A DNA stretch of 64,000 bases. Origin: Streptomyces sp. NBC_01241. Lineage in GTDB: Bacteria > Actinomycetota > Actinomycetes > Streptomycetales > Streptomycetaceae. The DNA lies in contig NZ_CP108494.1 in assembly GCF_041435435.1 (NCBI RefSeq), forward strand, positions 7,598,501-7,662,500, in the 5' to 3' direction. The notes beneath the pieces were generated by a model. That model was not told the DNA's origin. It searched no databases and saw nothing but the letters and a program-made list of their open reading frames with translations. A program made the position numbers and the translations under genes. This document shows positions 49,518 to 58,624 of the stretch, piece by piece (positions within the stretch are counted from its first letter, which is position 1; each line of letters starts with the position of its first letter).

Positions 49518-51593
49518 TCAGACGGCGGCCCCCGCTCGTGACTTCTCCGGCGAGAGCTCCTGCGCCAGGTCCTCCGCCAGCAGCTGCTTGGCGATCCGGT
49601 CCACCGCCGCTCGCAGCTGCCGGTCGTCCGGGCGGGCCCCGTGTTCGTCCAGCCGTTCATTGAGCCACCGCGCCCACGCGTCGTTGATCGCCGCGGCCTC
49701 CCGGCTCCCGGCGGCCGTATGCGTGAACAGATGACCGTCGCCGGTGAGATAGCCCTCCTCGATCATCCGGTCGAAGACGGGCACCAGCACCTCCGGTGGG
49801 ACCCGGTGCCGGGCCGCGATGAGGCCGAGACCCGCATGGCCCACCATGCGGGTGAACAGCTCCACCTGCATCACCGCCCAGGCCCCCGCCATGTCCAGCC
49901 GGGTGTCCGAGGCCGCGACGATCCGCCGGGCCGTGTCGGGACCCGCTCCGTGCAGGATCTTGGCCACGGCGAATTCCAGAACGTTGGCCGAGTCACCGGC
50001 GCCGGGCTGGGCGAAGCCCTCGCCCATGTCCGTGGATCCGACCCGCGCCGTGTCCCGCAGCTCCACCTGCTTCAGGAAGAGCGCCACGACGAACCCCAGG
50101 ATCGCGACCGGCACCGTCCACAGGAACACGGTGTGCAGCGTGTCGGCGTACGCCTGGGCCAGCGGCGCGGACTGCGCGGCGGGCAGGGCATGCAGCCCTG
50201 CCGGGCTCTGCGCGGCCTTCGTCAGCACCGCGGGGTCGCCGCCCGCCCGCGCCGCCGCGGCGATGCCGTCGGACAGGTTCGGCTTCAGCGCGTTGGCGTA
50301 GATCGTGCCGAAGACCGCGGTGCCGAAGGAGCTGCCGAGCGTACGGAAGAACGTCACACCCGACGTCGCCGTACCCAGATCCGCGTAGTCGACCGTGTTC
50401 TGCACGGCGATCGTCAGCACCTGCATGGCCAGACCGATGCCGACACCGAGTACCAGCATGTAGAGGGACTCCAGCCCCACCCCACTGTCCGGACCCATCC
50501 GGGACAGCAGGAACAGTCCGACCGCCATGATCAGCGAGCCCACGATGGGGAACATCCGGTACTGCCCGGTCTTGGAGACGACGTTGCCACTGAAGATCGA
50601 GGCGACCAGCAGCCCGAGGACCATCGGCAGCGTCCGCACCCCCGACAGGGTCGCCGAGTCCCCGTCCACGTACTGCAGATACGTCGGCAGGAAGATCATC
50701 GCGCCGAGCATCGCGAAGCCCACGATGAAGCTCAGGATCGAGCAGACGGTGAACACCGGGTTCCGGAACAGCCGCATCGGCAGCATGGGTTCCGCTGCCC
50801 GGAACTCCACCAGGCAGAAGAGGGCCAGTGCCACGGCGCCGCCCGCGAAGAGACCGAGGATGACGGGCGACCCCCACGCGTACGCGCTGCCGCCCCAGCT
50901 GGTCGCCAGGATCAGGGCGCTTGCGCCGACCGTGACCATCGCGATGCCCAGGTAGTCGATCACCGGCCGTCCGGCGGCCTTCACCGACGGGATCGTCCGG
51001 GCGGCGGCGACGACCACCACGATCGCGATCGGCACGTTGACGTAGAACGCCCAGCGCCAGCTCAGGTGGTCGGTGAAGAGCCCGCCGAGCAGTGGCCCGA
51101 TCACCGTCGACACCCCGAAGACCGCGCCGATCGCACCCTGGTACTTGCCGCGCTCGCGCAACGGGATCACGTCGGCGATCAACGCCATCGAGGTGACCAT
51201 CAGCCCGCCCGCGCCGATGCCCTGCAGTCCGCGCCAGACGATCAGCAGCGTCATGTTGGTCGCGAAGCCGCACAGGAACGAGCCGGTGATGAAGATGATC
51301 GCCGACAGCTGGAAGATGATCTTCCGGCCGAACAGGTCGCCGAACTTGCCGACCAGGACCGTCGCCACCGTCTCGGCGAGCAGATACGCGGTGACCACCC
51401 ACGACATGTGGGCGGCACCGCCGAGGTCCGAGACGATCGTCGGCAGTGCGGTGCCGACGATCGTCTGGTCCAGGGCGGCCAGCAGAATCCCCAGTACGAT
51501 CGTCGCGAAGACGATGTTCCGGCGGCGCGGATCGAGCACGGGCGGCGCGGCGGCACTCTGCGCGGCGGGGGCGGTCTCGCTGGCAGTGGTCAC
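49518..51593 (-). CDS. MFS drug exporter (EmrB/QacA, 14 TMS) with C-terminal winged-helix-like extension
   Basis: A protein of 691 residues. Residues about 25-520 are a 14-helix DHA2 exporter: LDQTIVGTALPTIVSDLGG (motif A/C type), GRKIIFQLSAIIFITGS, GLQGIGAGGLMVTSMALIAD. Residues about 540-690 are an extra soluble domain (VAKILHGAGPDTARRI, PPEVLVPVFDRMIEEGYLT) that looks like a small helical/winged-helix module of MarR-like type. It may sense the exported compound. GTG 51593 follows GAGGG. It lies 58 bases downstream of an ATP-grasp gene on the same strand and is probably co-transcribed. Confidence 0.85.
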   Translation of the reverse strand: MTTASETAPAAQSAAAPPVLDPRRRNIVFATIVLGILLAALDQTIVGTALPTIVSDLGGAAHMSWVVTAYLLAETVATVLVGKFGDLFGRKIIFQLSAIIFITGSFLCGFATNMTLLIVWRGLQGIGAGGLMVTSMALIADVIPLRERGKYQGAIGAVFGVSTVIGPLLGGLFTDHLSWRWAFYVNVPIAIVVVVAAARTIPSVKAAGRPVIDYLGIAMVTVGASALILATSWGGSAYAWGSPVILGLFAGGAVALALFCLVEFRAAEPMLPMRLFRNPVFTVCSILSFIVGFAMLGAMIFLPTYLQYVDGDSATLSGVRTLPMVLGLLVASIFSGNVVSKTGQYRMFPIVGSLIMAVGLFLLSRMGPDSGVGLESLYMLVLGVGIGLAMQVLTIAVQNTVDYADLGTATSGVTFFRTLGSSFGTAVFGTIYANALKPNLSDGIAAAARAGGDPAVLTKAAQSPAGLHALPAAQSAPLAQAYADTLHTVFLWTVPVAILGFVVALFLKQVELRDTARVGSTDMGEGFAQPGAGDSANVLEFAVAKILHGAGPDTARRIVAASDTRLDMAGAWAVMQVELFTRMVGHAGLGLIAARHRVPPEVLVPVFDRMIEEGYLTGDGHLFTHTAAGSREAAAINDAWARWLNERLDEHGARPDDRQLRAAVDRIAKQLLAEDLAQELSPEKSRAGAAV

Positions 51594-51651
51594 GCTTGCA
51601 CCCTCACACCGGCCCCGCGCCGGCGCATGTGGGGGACGGCCGGACGGGGCG

Positions 51652-52479
51652 TCAGGCCAGCAGATCCCGCACGGACGCCTTCATGCGGGCCACGAACGCC
51701 TCCCGCACCGCCTCCGCCACCCGGTCCAGCGAGAGATACGGATTGAGGTCCTCCAGCTCCACGAGCAGCAGTTCGCCCCGAGCCGTCCGGCAGGCGTCGA
51801 CCCGTTGGATTCCGTGGTCGAGGGTGTTCCACTCCACGAACTTCCGGGCGAACTCCAGATCCGCCGCGCTCGGCGCGTACGGCTCCAGCACCCACCGCTC
51901 GTCCGGGCGCGGCGCGTACAGCGCGTACTGGAAGTCACGGTCGATGAAGTAGAAGGACACCTCGTGGCGGAAGTCGATCCGGGGCTGGACGAGCAGCGTG
52001 CCGTCGGCACCTTCCGGCAGCGCGGGCTCCCGTACGAACCGCAGGCCGACCGAGTCCGCCCCCAGCTTCGGCTTGACCACGTACTCCGGGGCCTCGGGCA
52101 GCAGCCCCAGGTCCGCGGCCCGGTCCACGGTGGGGATCACCGGAAAACCGGCCCGGCTCAGATCGACCAGATACTGCTTGCCCGCCATGTCGCCGCGGCC
52201 GTGCAGCGGGTTGTAGACCCGTGCGCCCAGCTCCCGCGCACGGGCGCGGAAGGCGTCGTACGCCTCCTGGTAGTGCAGCACCGGACCACTGTTGCGTACG
52301 ACGACCGCGTCGAACCCGTCGAGCAGCGCCGCGGCGTCCCGGGGGTGACAGAGCGCGATATCGAACTCCTCGCGCAGTCGGGACGTCAGAAGGATGTCCT
52401 CGTCGCAGTAGCGGCGACCGCGTGCCTCGTATGCGAGGTCGGTGACGTAGAGAACGGACGGGCGCGGGCCGGCGGGCAT
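51652..52479 (-). CDS. ATP-grasp ligase, RimK-like
   Basis: A protein of 275 residues with an ATP-grasp fold: YVVKPKLGADSVGLRFV (ATP-binding lysine), LLVQPRIDFRHEVSFYFI, and the metal-binding end ELLLVELEDLNPYLSLD. Such enzymes join a carboxylate to an amine through an acyl phosphate, in peptide tailoring, siderophore or small dipeptide synthesis. It is transcribed with an exporter and diverges from a P450, which suggests a small biosynthetic locus. ATG 52479 follows GGGAG. Confidence 0.78.
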   Translation of the reverse strand: MPAGPRPSVLYVTDLAYEARGRRYCDEDILLTSRLREEFDIALCHPRDAAALLDGFDAVVVRNSGPVLHYQEAYDAFRARARELGARVYNPLHGRGDMAGKQYLVDLSRAGFPVIPTVDRAADLGLLPEAPEYVVKPKLGADSVGLRFVREPALPEGADGTLLVQPRIDFRHEVSFYFIDRDFQYALYAPRPDERWVLEPYAPSAADLEFARKFVEWNTLDHGIQRVDACRTARGELLLVELEDLNPYLSLDRVAEAVREAFVARMKASVRDLLA

Positions 52480-52559
52480 GGTGTTCTCCCAGGGGGTGTG
52501 TAGGTGGACGGCTGGTCAATAACCTTGACGGCGTTGCCCGTTCACGACCCTGGAGCGTC

Positions 52560-53813
52560 ATGACGTCTGCCCCGCACGAGTCGGCCGCATCGCAAGCGTC
52601 GCCACTGCCCGACATTCTCTCGCCCGCCTTCGCGGCCGATCCCTACGGGGCGTACCGGATCATGCGCGAGAGCGCCCCGCTGATCCGGCACGCGGCCACG
52701 AACAGTTACATCGTCTCCCGGTACGAGGACGTGGAGCGGGTCTTCAAGGACAAGGCGGGGGAGTTCACCACCGACAACTACGACTGGCAGATCGAACCGG
52801 TCCACGGCAGGACGATCCTCCAGCTCAGCGGCCGGGAGCACGCCGTGCGCCGGGCGCTGGTCGCCCCCGCCTTCCGTGGCACGGACCTCCAGGAGAAGTT
52901 CCTGCCGGTCATCGAGCGCAACGCACGCGAACTGATCGACACCTTCCGGCACACCGGCGAGGCCGATCTCGTCGACGCGTTCGCGACCCGGTTCCCCGTC
53001 CTCGTCATCGCCGACATGCTCGGCCTGGACCGGGCCGGCCACGAGCGCTTCCACGGCTGGTACACCACCGTCATCGCCTTCCTCGGCAACCTGGCCGGCG
53101 ACCCCGAGGTGGCGGCGGCCGGTGAGCGGACCCGCCAGGAGTTCGCCGCGTACATGATCCCGATCATCCAGCAGCGCCGGAACGCGCCCGGCGACGACCT
53201 GCTCTCCGCGCTCTGCGCCGCCGAGGTCGACGGGGTGCGGATGAGCGACGAGGACATCAAGGCGTTCTGCAGTCTGCTGCTCGCGGCGGGCGGCGAGACC
53301 ACCGACAAGGCCATCGCCTCCCTCTTCGCCAATCTGCTCACCCATCCCGAGCAGCTCGCGGCGGTGCGGGAGGACCGCAGTCTGATCGACCGGGCCTTCG
53401 CGGAGACCCTGCGCCACACCCCGCCGGTCCACATGATCATGCGCCAGACGGCGACCGAGGTGGAGCTCAGCGGCGGTACGGTCCCGGCCGGCGCCACCGT
53501 CACCTGCCTGATCGGCGCCGCCAACCGCGACGAATCGCGCTACAGCGAGCCCGACCGGTTCGACATCCTCCGCGCCGACCTGACCAGCACCACCGCGTTC
53601 TCGGCGGCGGCCGACCACCTGGCGTTCGCACTCGGCAGGCACTTCTGCGTCGGTGCGCTGCTGGCCAGGGCGGAGGTGGAGACGGGGGTGAACCAGCTGC
53701 TCGACGCGATGCCGGACCTGCGGCTCGCGGACGGCTTCACCCCATCGGAGCACGGTGTCTTCACCCGGGGCCCGCGGTCGCTGCCGGTGCGGTTCACCCC
53801 GGTCGCCGGCTGA
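52560..53813 (+). CDS. Cytochrome P450
   Basis: A P450 of 417 residues with all motifs: I-helix AAGGETTDKA, K-helix AETLR (EXXR), and heme loop FALGRHFCVGALLAR. The general pattern fits the large bacterial class that tailors natural products, but I cannot assign a family with confidence. It starts 80 bases from the divergent ATP-grasp gene, with TGGAG upstream of ATG 52560. Co-location with a ligase and an exporter supports a biosynthetic role. Confidence 0.85.
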   Translation: MTSAPHESAASQASPLPDILSPAFAADPYGAYRIMRESAPLIRHAATNSYIVSRYEDVERVFKDKAGEFTTDNYDWQIEPVHGRTILQLSGREHAVRRALVAPAFRGTDLQEKFLPVIERNARELIDTFRHTGEADLVDAFATRFPVLVIADMLGLDRAGHERFHGWYTTVIAFLGNLAGDPEVAAAGERTRQEFAAYMIPIIQQRRNAPGDDLLSALCAAEVDGVRMSDEDIKAFCSLLLAAGGETTDKAIASLFANLLTHPEQLAAVREDRSLIDRAFAETLRHTPPVHMIMRQTATEVELSGGTVPAGATVTCLIGAANRDESRYSEPDRFDILRADLTSTTAFSAAADHLAFALGRHFCVGALLARAEVETGVNQLLDAMPDLRLADGFTPSEHGVFTRGPRSLPVRFTPVAG

Positions 53814-53964
53814 CCGGTCCGCCCCGGCCGGGGACGGGTCGGCCGACGCGCGTACGGACGTCGTCCGCGGAGCCGTGGACCATGTGCGGCGTCGGTCGGG
53901 GCCGGGCTTCTTGACGGTGCGGCTCGCTTCGAGGCCCCGCTCCTGCGCAAGACGGGCGCCGGAG

Positions 53965-54228
53965 TCACCAGGAATTGCCGGGGCGCACCGTCAGCCGGGG
54001 GTGGTGGGCGGCCAGGATCTTGTTGGCGCGCGCCAGCTCGGAGAGTGCCTGCTCGCGGTCGGCCTGGTCCTCGGCGCAGAGCCGCGGGCCGCGGAAGCTG
54101 CGGACCTCGCGCGCGGCGCACTCGGCGTCGAACTCCGTCTCCAGGATGTACGGCGGGATGCAGGACCCGATCAGCGCGGCGACCCGGTCGGGGATCGGCA
54201 CGGGGACGAGGAGGTGGGAGGCGGTCAT
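53965..54228 (-). CDS. Small hypothetical protein
   Basis: A soluble protein of 87 residues: a hydrophobic start (LLVPVPIPDRVAALIGSCIP), then ETEFDAECAAREVRSF and a charged helical stretch (EDQADREQALSELARANKI). I do not recognise it. The start was placed at ATG 54228 because the upstream frame has no ribosome site; AGAGGG lies about nine bases before. Neighbouring gaps (53814-53964, 54229-54425) show no gene. Confidence 0.55.
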   Translation of the reverse strand: MTASHLLVPVPIPDRVAALIGSCIPPYILETEFDAECAAREVRSFRGPRLCAEDQADREQALSELARANKILAAHHPRLTVRPGNSW

Positions 54229-54425
54229 GGGGGGCCCTCTCGGATGGTCGGCCAGGAGGTGGACGTCGGTACGGCCGCCGGGTGGGCGGCCGACTCCTCC
54301 ATGTCTACGGGACGCAGTTCCGGGTTTCTCGTTGAGAACGTCTCCGTGTGGCAACCGTTTGGGAGTGATCGGGCATTTCCCCTTACCCGTAGGTAAGTTG
54401 ACCCATCGTGACGTACGTGCTGTGG

Positions 54426-55640
54426 CTAGAGGGACGCGTCGGTGCTGCGCTCACGGAGCTGAAGTGCCCGTAGTACGGCCTCGGTCGAGAACCGGCTTTC
54501 GGGATCGACCAGTTGTTCACCGAAGATGGTCTCCAGATTGCGCATCCGGTAGCGGACGGTCTGAGGATGCACATCGAGCAGCTCGCCCATATGGGCCGCT
54601 GTCCCTCGGGTTTCGAGCCAGACGCGGAGCGTTTCGGTCAGCCGCTCGCGCCGAGTGGTACTGATCCCGGCGATCGGAGCCAGCTCGCGCCGCGCGAGTT
54701 GATCGAGGAGGGCCGGATCGGACAGGAGCCACAGCGTGATGAGGTGGTCCTCGCACAGAACGAGCGGCGCGTCCGCGATGATCCCGGCGTCGACGAGTTC
54801 GAGGACCCGGCGGGCCCAGCGGATCGAGTCCGAGGCGAGCGCTGTGGGGACGGTCAGCCCGATGGCGGCCCGGGTGCCGAGAAGAGCGCGTTCGAGCATC
54901 TGTCTTCGCACCTCGTCGAGCGGGCCCGGAATGAGTAAGTGGGGCTGGGGGGCACTGAGATCGACCAGGACATCGCGGCCCAGGCCGGCCCGGTCCAGTC
55001 CGGCCGGGGCTCGGGCGGCGACCAGGGTCACCTCCTCCGGCAGCGCCCAGCCGGTCTGCTCGCAGAGCTCGGCGATGGCGCTGCGCGGCACCGGCCGCCC
55101 GGCGAGAACCAGATGCAGCAGACGCCGGCGCATGGCCTCGCTCTGCTCGCCGGACTGCGACTGCACCTCGAGGAAACCCTCACGGGACAGCGATTCCAGC
55201 TCGTCGATGTAGGCGAACAGCGCGTCGGCGAAGCTGAGCATCAGGGTGGGCGAGAAACTGTAGCTCCGGCCGACCTTCTTGACCCGCCGCAGCGCCACCC
55301 GGGCACCGAGCCGATAGGCGCCCTGCAGCGTTTCCATGGTGCGGCCCTCATAGGCCTCGAACCGTCCGAAACGACGGCACATGTCGTCGCGAAGCGTGGT
55401 GGACGTGGAGGGCTCGGCGACCAGATCGACGAACGACGCGAGGCTTTGTTCCACGCCGACGCGAATGGCCTGACCGTTGGGTCCGTTGAGCAGTCGCGCG
55501 TATTCCGGATAGGCCCGGGTGACCTCGACGCCGATTTCCTTGATCAGGCTCGGCAGTTCGGGCCGCATGATTGCGGCGAATTCCTGCGGTAGCGGGCCCA
55601 GCGGGTCTCCGGTGTCCGACAGCTGTATAAGTCCTGGCAT
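54426..55640 (-). CDS. PucR/CdaR-type regulator with RsbRD-like N-terminus
   Basis: A protein of 404 residues. The N-terminal half is helical and matches RsbRD-like sensor regions (PEYARLLNGPNGQAIRVGVE, GRTMETLQGAYRLGARVALR). The C-terminus is the PucR helix-turn-helix (about 335-400): LRVWLETRGTAAHMGELLDV, HPQTVRYRMRNLETIFG. PucR proteins control purine or other catabolic and secondary genes. No obvious target adjoins it; the divergent gap is 823 bases. ATG 55640 follows AAGGGGAC. Confidence 0.85.
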   Translation of the reverse strand: MPGLIQLSDTGDPLGPLPQEFAAIMRPELPSLIKEIGVEVTRAYPEYARLLNGPNGQAIRVGVEQSLASFVDLVAEPSTSTTLRDDMCRRFGRFEAYEGRTMETLQGAYRLGARVALRRVKKVGRSYSFSPTLMLSFADALFAYIDELESLSREGFLEVQSQSGEQSEAMRRRLLHLVLAGRPVPRSAIAELCEQTGWALPEEVTLVAARAPAGLDRAGLGRDVLVDLSAPQPHLLIPGPLDEVRRQMLERALLGTRAAIGLTVPTALASDSIRWARRVLELVDAGIIADAPLVLCEDHLITLWLLSDPALLDQLARRELAPIAGISTTRRERLTETLRVWLETRGTAAHMGELLDVHPQTVRYRMRNLETIFGEQLVDPESRFSTEAVLRALQLRERSTDASL

Positions 55641-56463
55641 GTCTGTCCCCTTGCTCTCCGGCGCCCGGTGGGGGTGAGGCGGTGGGGGGAAAGCACTCCC
55701 ATCAACCGGCAGGTGCGTACCAAGTTCGCGATGAAGATAGACCAAGTCAGCTGCGCTGCCCACCACTTGTACAAGATCGAAGTGCAGGGGGCATGCATCT
55801 CGGCCGCATTGTGGACTTCGACGCAGGTGGGCGGCAGTGCTCACTTTCGGACAATGTATTTCGGCCGCTTGTTTCTCGGCGACAAAAGACCGGCGTCGGT
55901 GAACCCGGGGCAGCGGTCGGCGGTCGGTGAGCGGTGGACGGCGGGATCGGTGGCCGGCAGGAGCGGCTGTCGACGGCTTCGCGTGTGGTCACGCCGTCCC
56001 GGGCCCGCCTCCCCGGTTCCCCGCGGCCGGGCGCCGCCGCCGGTCGGGCTTCCCTCTGCGGGATGGTGTCCCGTACCCCGCGAGCACGCCCTTCGCGCCT
56101 CTGCATGCGCATTCGTTGACAAGCCCTCGGCGTCCGTCTGCTCATTTCTGGATCAAAAACCGGGTATCGCAAAAGATCTTAACCGGCAGGATTGTGTCGC
56201 CGTGTTTCTCGCAAGTAACATCACGGCTCGGCCAATTAAGGCATGCAATTCGCCGGGAAATCACTGCTCGGTCTTCCGGCTCCGGATCCACCCGCGACGT
56301 ACTACTGAAACCGGGCCGTCAGCGTTCGACCGACGCAGCCGTGCCCCAGAAAGTCCCGCACACAACGCACGCAGTCACTCTTGGCGCCGATGCCGCCTGC
56401 GTTGAAACCGGCCAACTCCATGTACGACGCCGCCCAACGGGACGGCAGTCAAGAGGGGACGAC
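55641..56463. other. Long non-coding gap
   Basis: 823 bases without a convincing gene on either strand: frames here lack ribosome sites and family-like sequence. It is less GC-rich than its surroundings around 56140-56290 (for example AAGATCTTAACCGGCAGG and AATTAAGGCATGCAATTC). A TTGACA at 56116-56121 could be a -35 box, but no good -10 follows. It probably carries promoters and a long 5' leader for the secreted protein at 56464. Confidence 0.4.
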
Positions 56464-57396
56464 ATGAGAATCGCTTCGACCGGAGCGCGCGTGGGGCTGC
56501 TGGCAGCCTGTACCGCGTTCGTCGCCGTGCTCTCCACCGGAACAGCCACCGCAGCCACTCAACTGAACGGGCACTGGGCGCCGTTCGACCGATGCCCGGT
56601 GGACGCGCCCGCCATGCTGGCGGCCGACGGCGTGACGAACATCGCGACCTGCATCTCCTCGCACTCGGCCGGCGGGTCGATCAAACTCGGCAATACGCAG
56701 GTGTCGACCGGCAACACCGACCTCCAACTCGGAGTGATCCAGCACAGCGACGGCACCACGTCGCTGGTCGCCCCCGCGGAGGGCGCGCTCGTCGCCGACT
56801 CCGCGGATCTGCCGGGTGGTCTGCTCGGCCTCATGTGCCCGAGCGGAATCCCCGTCGTCTCCGGAATCTGCAACCAGATCACCAACAGCACTCTCAACAA
56901 GGTGACCGCTACGATCGAACCGGCCGGTGCCCCGAGGGACTTCAATATGGCCGCGAGCTTCGGCGCCGGCCAGCCGATCCTGTCGATTCCGGTCCGCGTT
57001 CATCTGCGGAACCCGTTCCTCGGCGACAAGTGCTACATCGGGACCACCTCGAACCCGATCGTGCTGAAGCCGCAGAACACGACGGTTCCCTCCCTCTCGC
57101 TCCAGCAGTTCGCCGGCGACGGGACGCCCAGTGACAGCGGTGAGATGGGGCGTTACACCTTCGGCGGCGCCGACCAGGGCGACTCCGGCTACGCGGTGCC
57201 GGGTGCCAGCGGCTGTGGCGCCGGCCTGCTGGACTGGGCGGTCAACCTGAAGACCAGCCTGCCTTCGGCGGCGGGCAAGAACAGCGTCGTGCTGAACGAC
57301 ACCGCGACGTACTTCGCGAGCCCGTACGACCCGGCGGGCCTGGCCCCGGACGAGGGCAAGGCGTTCTCGCGGTACTGGCACTCGGCCGCGCGGTAG
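56464..57396 (+). CDS. Secreted protein of unknown function
   Basis: A protein of 310 residues with a Sec signal (residues 1-31, ending in ATAA) and no anchor. The mature part is beta-rich and Ser/Thr/Gly-rich, with scattered cysteines (RCPVDAP, ATCISS, LMCPSG, GICNQI, DKCYIG, SGCGAG) that likely form disulfides. I recognise related secreted Streptomyces proteins but no named function. It is the first of three exported proteins in a row leading to the mce operon. RBS-like AGAGGGGAC precedes ATG 56464. Confidence 0.75.
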   Translation: MRIASTGARVGLLAACTAFVAVLSTGTATAATQLNGHWAPFDRCPVDAPAMLAADGVTNIATCISSHSAGGSIKLGNTQVSTGNTDLQLGVIQHSDGTTSLVAPAEGALVADSADLPGGLLGLMCPSGIPVVSGICNQITNSTLNKVTATIEPAGAPRDFNMAASFGAGQPILSIPVRVHLRNPFLGDKCYIGTTSNPIVLKPQNTTVPSLSLQQFAGDGTPSDSGEMGRYTFGGADQGDSGYAVPGASGCGAGLLDWAVNLKTSLPSAAGKNSVVLNDTATYFASPYDPAGLAPDEGKAFSRYWHSAAR

Positions 57397-57630
57397 AGCC
57401 CGGTTTTCCGCAGCCACGGCAGGCGCCGCGCTACCGGAATGCAGAGCGAAAGAAAGGGCGGAGCGAAAGAAAGGAGGGGGCGTATCTGATTTCCGGCGAA
57501 TCAGCAACCCGCTCGCTACATCGGCGGGAGTACCTCCTCGAGAAAATTCTACGGTGGGTCGTGACTGTCCTTTCTTTTTGCGTCGCACCCCCACTGATTC
57601 AGCAACGGGACAGGAAAAGGGAGAAGTTCT

Positions 57631-58314
57631 ATGCGTAAGAAGACGAGCATCCTGACAGCGGCTGCCGCCGCTGCCGCCGCGGTCGCCCTGACCGCCCCTT
57701 CGGCGATGGCCGGGCCCACCGCGGCCTGGAACATCACGCCGACGGGCAACTTCACCGGCACCGCCGGCCAGACCATCCTCACCGACAATGTCGGCAACCA
57801 GATCAAGTGCGCAACCGCCACGGCGAACGGCAACGCCCCTGCCTCGCCCGTCGCCGGGCCCGTGCTCGCCCAGATCACCACGGCCACGTTCAACGCGCCG
57901 TGCACCGGCCCGTTCAGCAGTACGTGGACCGTCACCAGCGAGACCTCCGGAGCCAACGGTCCGTGGCGGCTCAACGGCAATACGCCGGGCGGCTACACGG
58001 CGGGCATCGGTGCCAACAAGACCGGTCTGACCAAGGGATACATCGACAACATCAAGGCCACGGTCTCCGGTTCCAGCGTTCTCGGCCCCTGCACCTTCGT
58101 GGTGACGGGCTCGGTGGACAGTGAGTACAACAACCCGACCGCCGGGGGCGCCAACGGCACCCTCGCCGTCGCGCCCGCCGCGACCGGCCCGCGCACCCTG
58201 ACCATCAGCAACAAGGTGGGCGGCGGCTGCGGGATCGTCGGTGCGACGGCGACCTTCAAGGGCACCTACACCGTCAAGAGCGGCAGCGTCTCGCCCGTCA
58301 TCACCTACAGCTGA
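57631..58314 (+). CDS. Secreted protein of unknown function
   Basis: A protein of 227 residues with an Ala-rich Sec signal (1-27, cleavage after AMA) and a beta-rich, Thr/Asn/Gly-rich mature part containing four cysteines (IKCATA, APCTGP, GPCTFV, GGCGIV), enough for two disulfides. No catalytic motif. The 234-base gap upstream holds a 17-base direct repeat (GAGCGAAAGAAAGG at 57444 and 57461) and a good AAAGGGAGAAG ribosome site. Its own terminator suggests separate transcription. Confidence 0.75.
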   Translation: MRKKTSILTAAAAAAAAVALTAPSAMAGPTAAWNITPTGNFTGTAGQTILTDNVGNQIKCATATANGNAPASPVAGPVLAQITTATFNAPCTGPFSSTWTVTSETSGANGPWRLNGNTPGGYTAGIGANKTGLTKGYIDNIKATVSGSSVLGPCTFVVTGSVDSEYNNPTAGGANGTLAVAPAATGPRTLTISNKVGGGCGIVGATATFKGTYTVKSGSVSPVITYS

Positions 58315-58345
58315 CCGGTCACGCGCTCGATCTCCCGCTCGGAGC

Positions 58346-58382
58346 GGATGGCCCGGCCGCAGCAGTGACGGCCGGGCCATCC
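58346..58382 (+). terminator. Hairpin after the second secreted protein
   Basis: Arms 58346-58359 and 58369-58382 give 14 perfect pairs with a nine-base loop, 32 bases past the stop. The rest of the gap to 58624 shows no gene. Confidence 0.8.
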
Positions 58383-58624
58383 GGTGTGGCGCCGGTGCCC
58401 CGGGACGCGAGCGCGACACTCAAGAACTGACAGTTTCCCACTCATTGATTGTCACGGACTGCCAAGAAGAACAGCGGTCGTCGTGGCGCATGAATCGTTC
58501 AAGATTCACTGCTTCCCCTCAGTTGCGACGGCGCGTACCGTACCGTCCAGTAAGTCGGGCGGTGCTGCCGGTGGATCAAAGGTCCACGCGATGTTCTGAA
58601 TGTGAGCCCCGGAGGTATCGAGAC

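Noticed and set aside
55668..56405. Open frames in the gap before the secreted protein
   Set aside because: No ribosome sites, poor protein-like composition and no family similarity that I can see.
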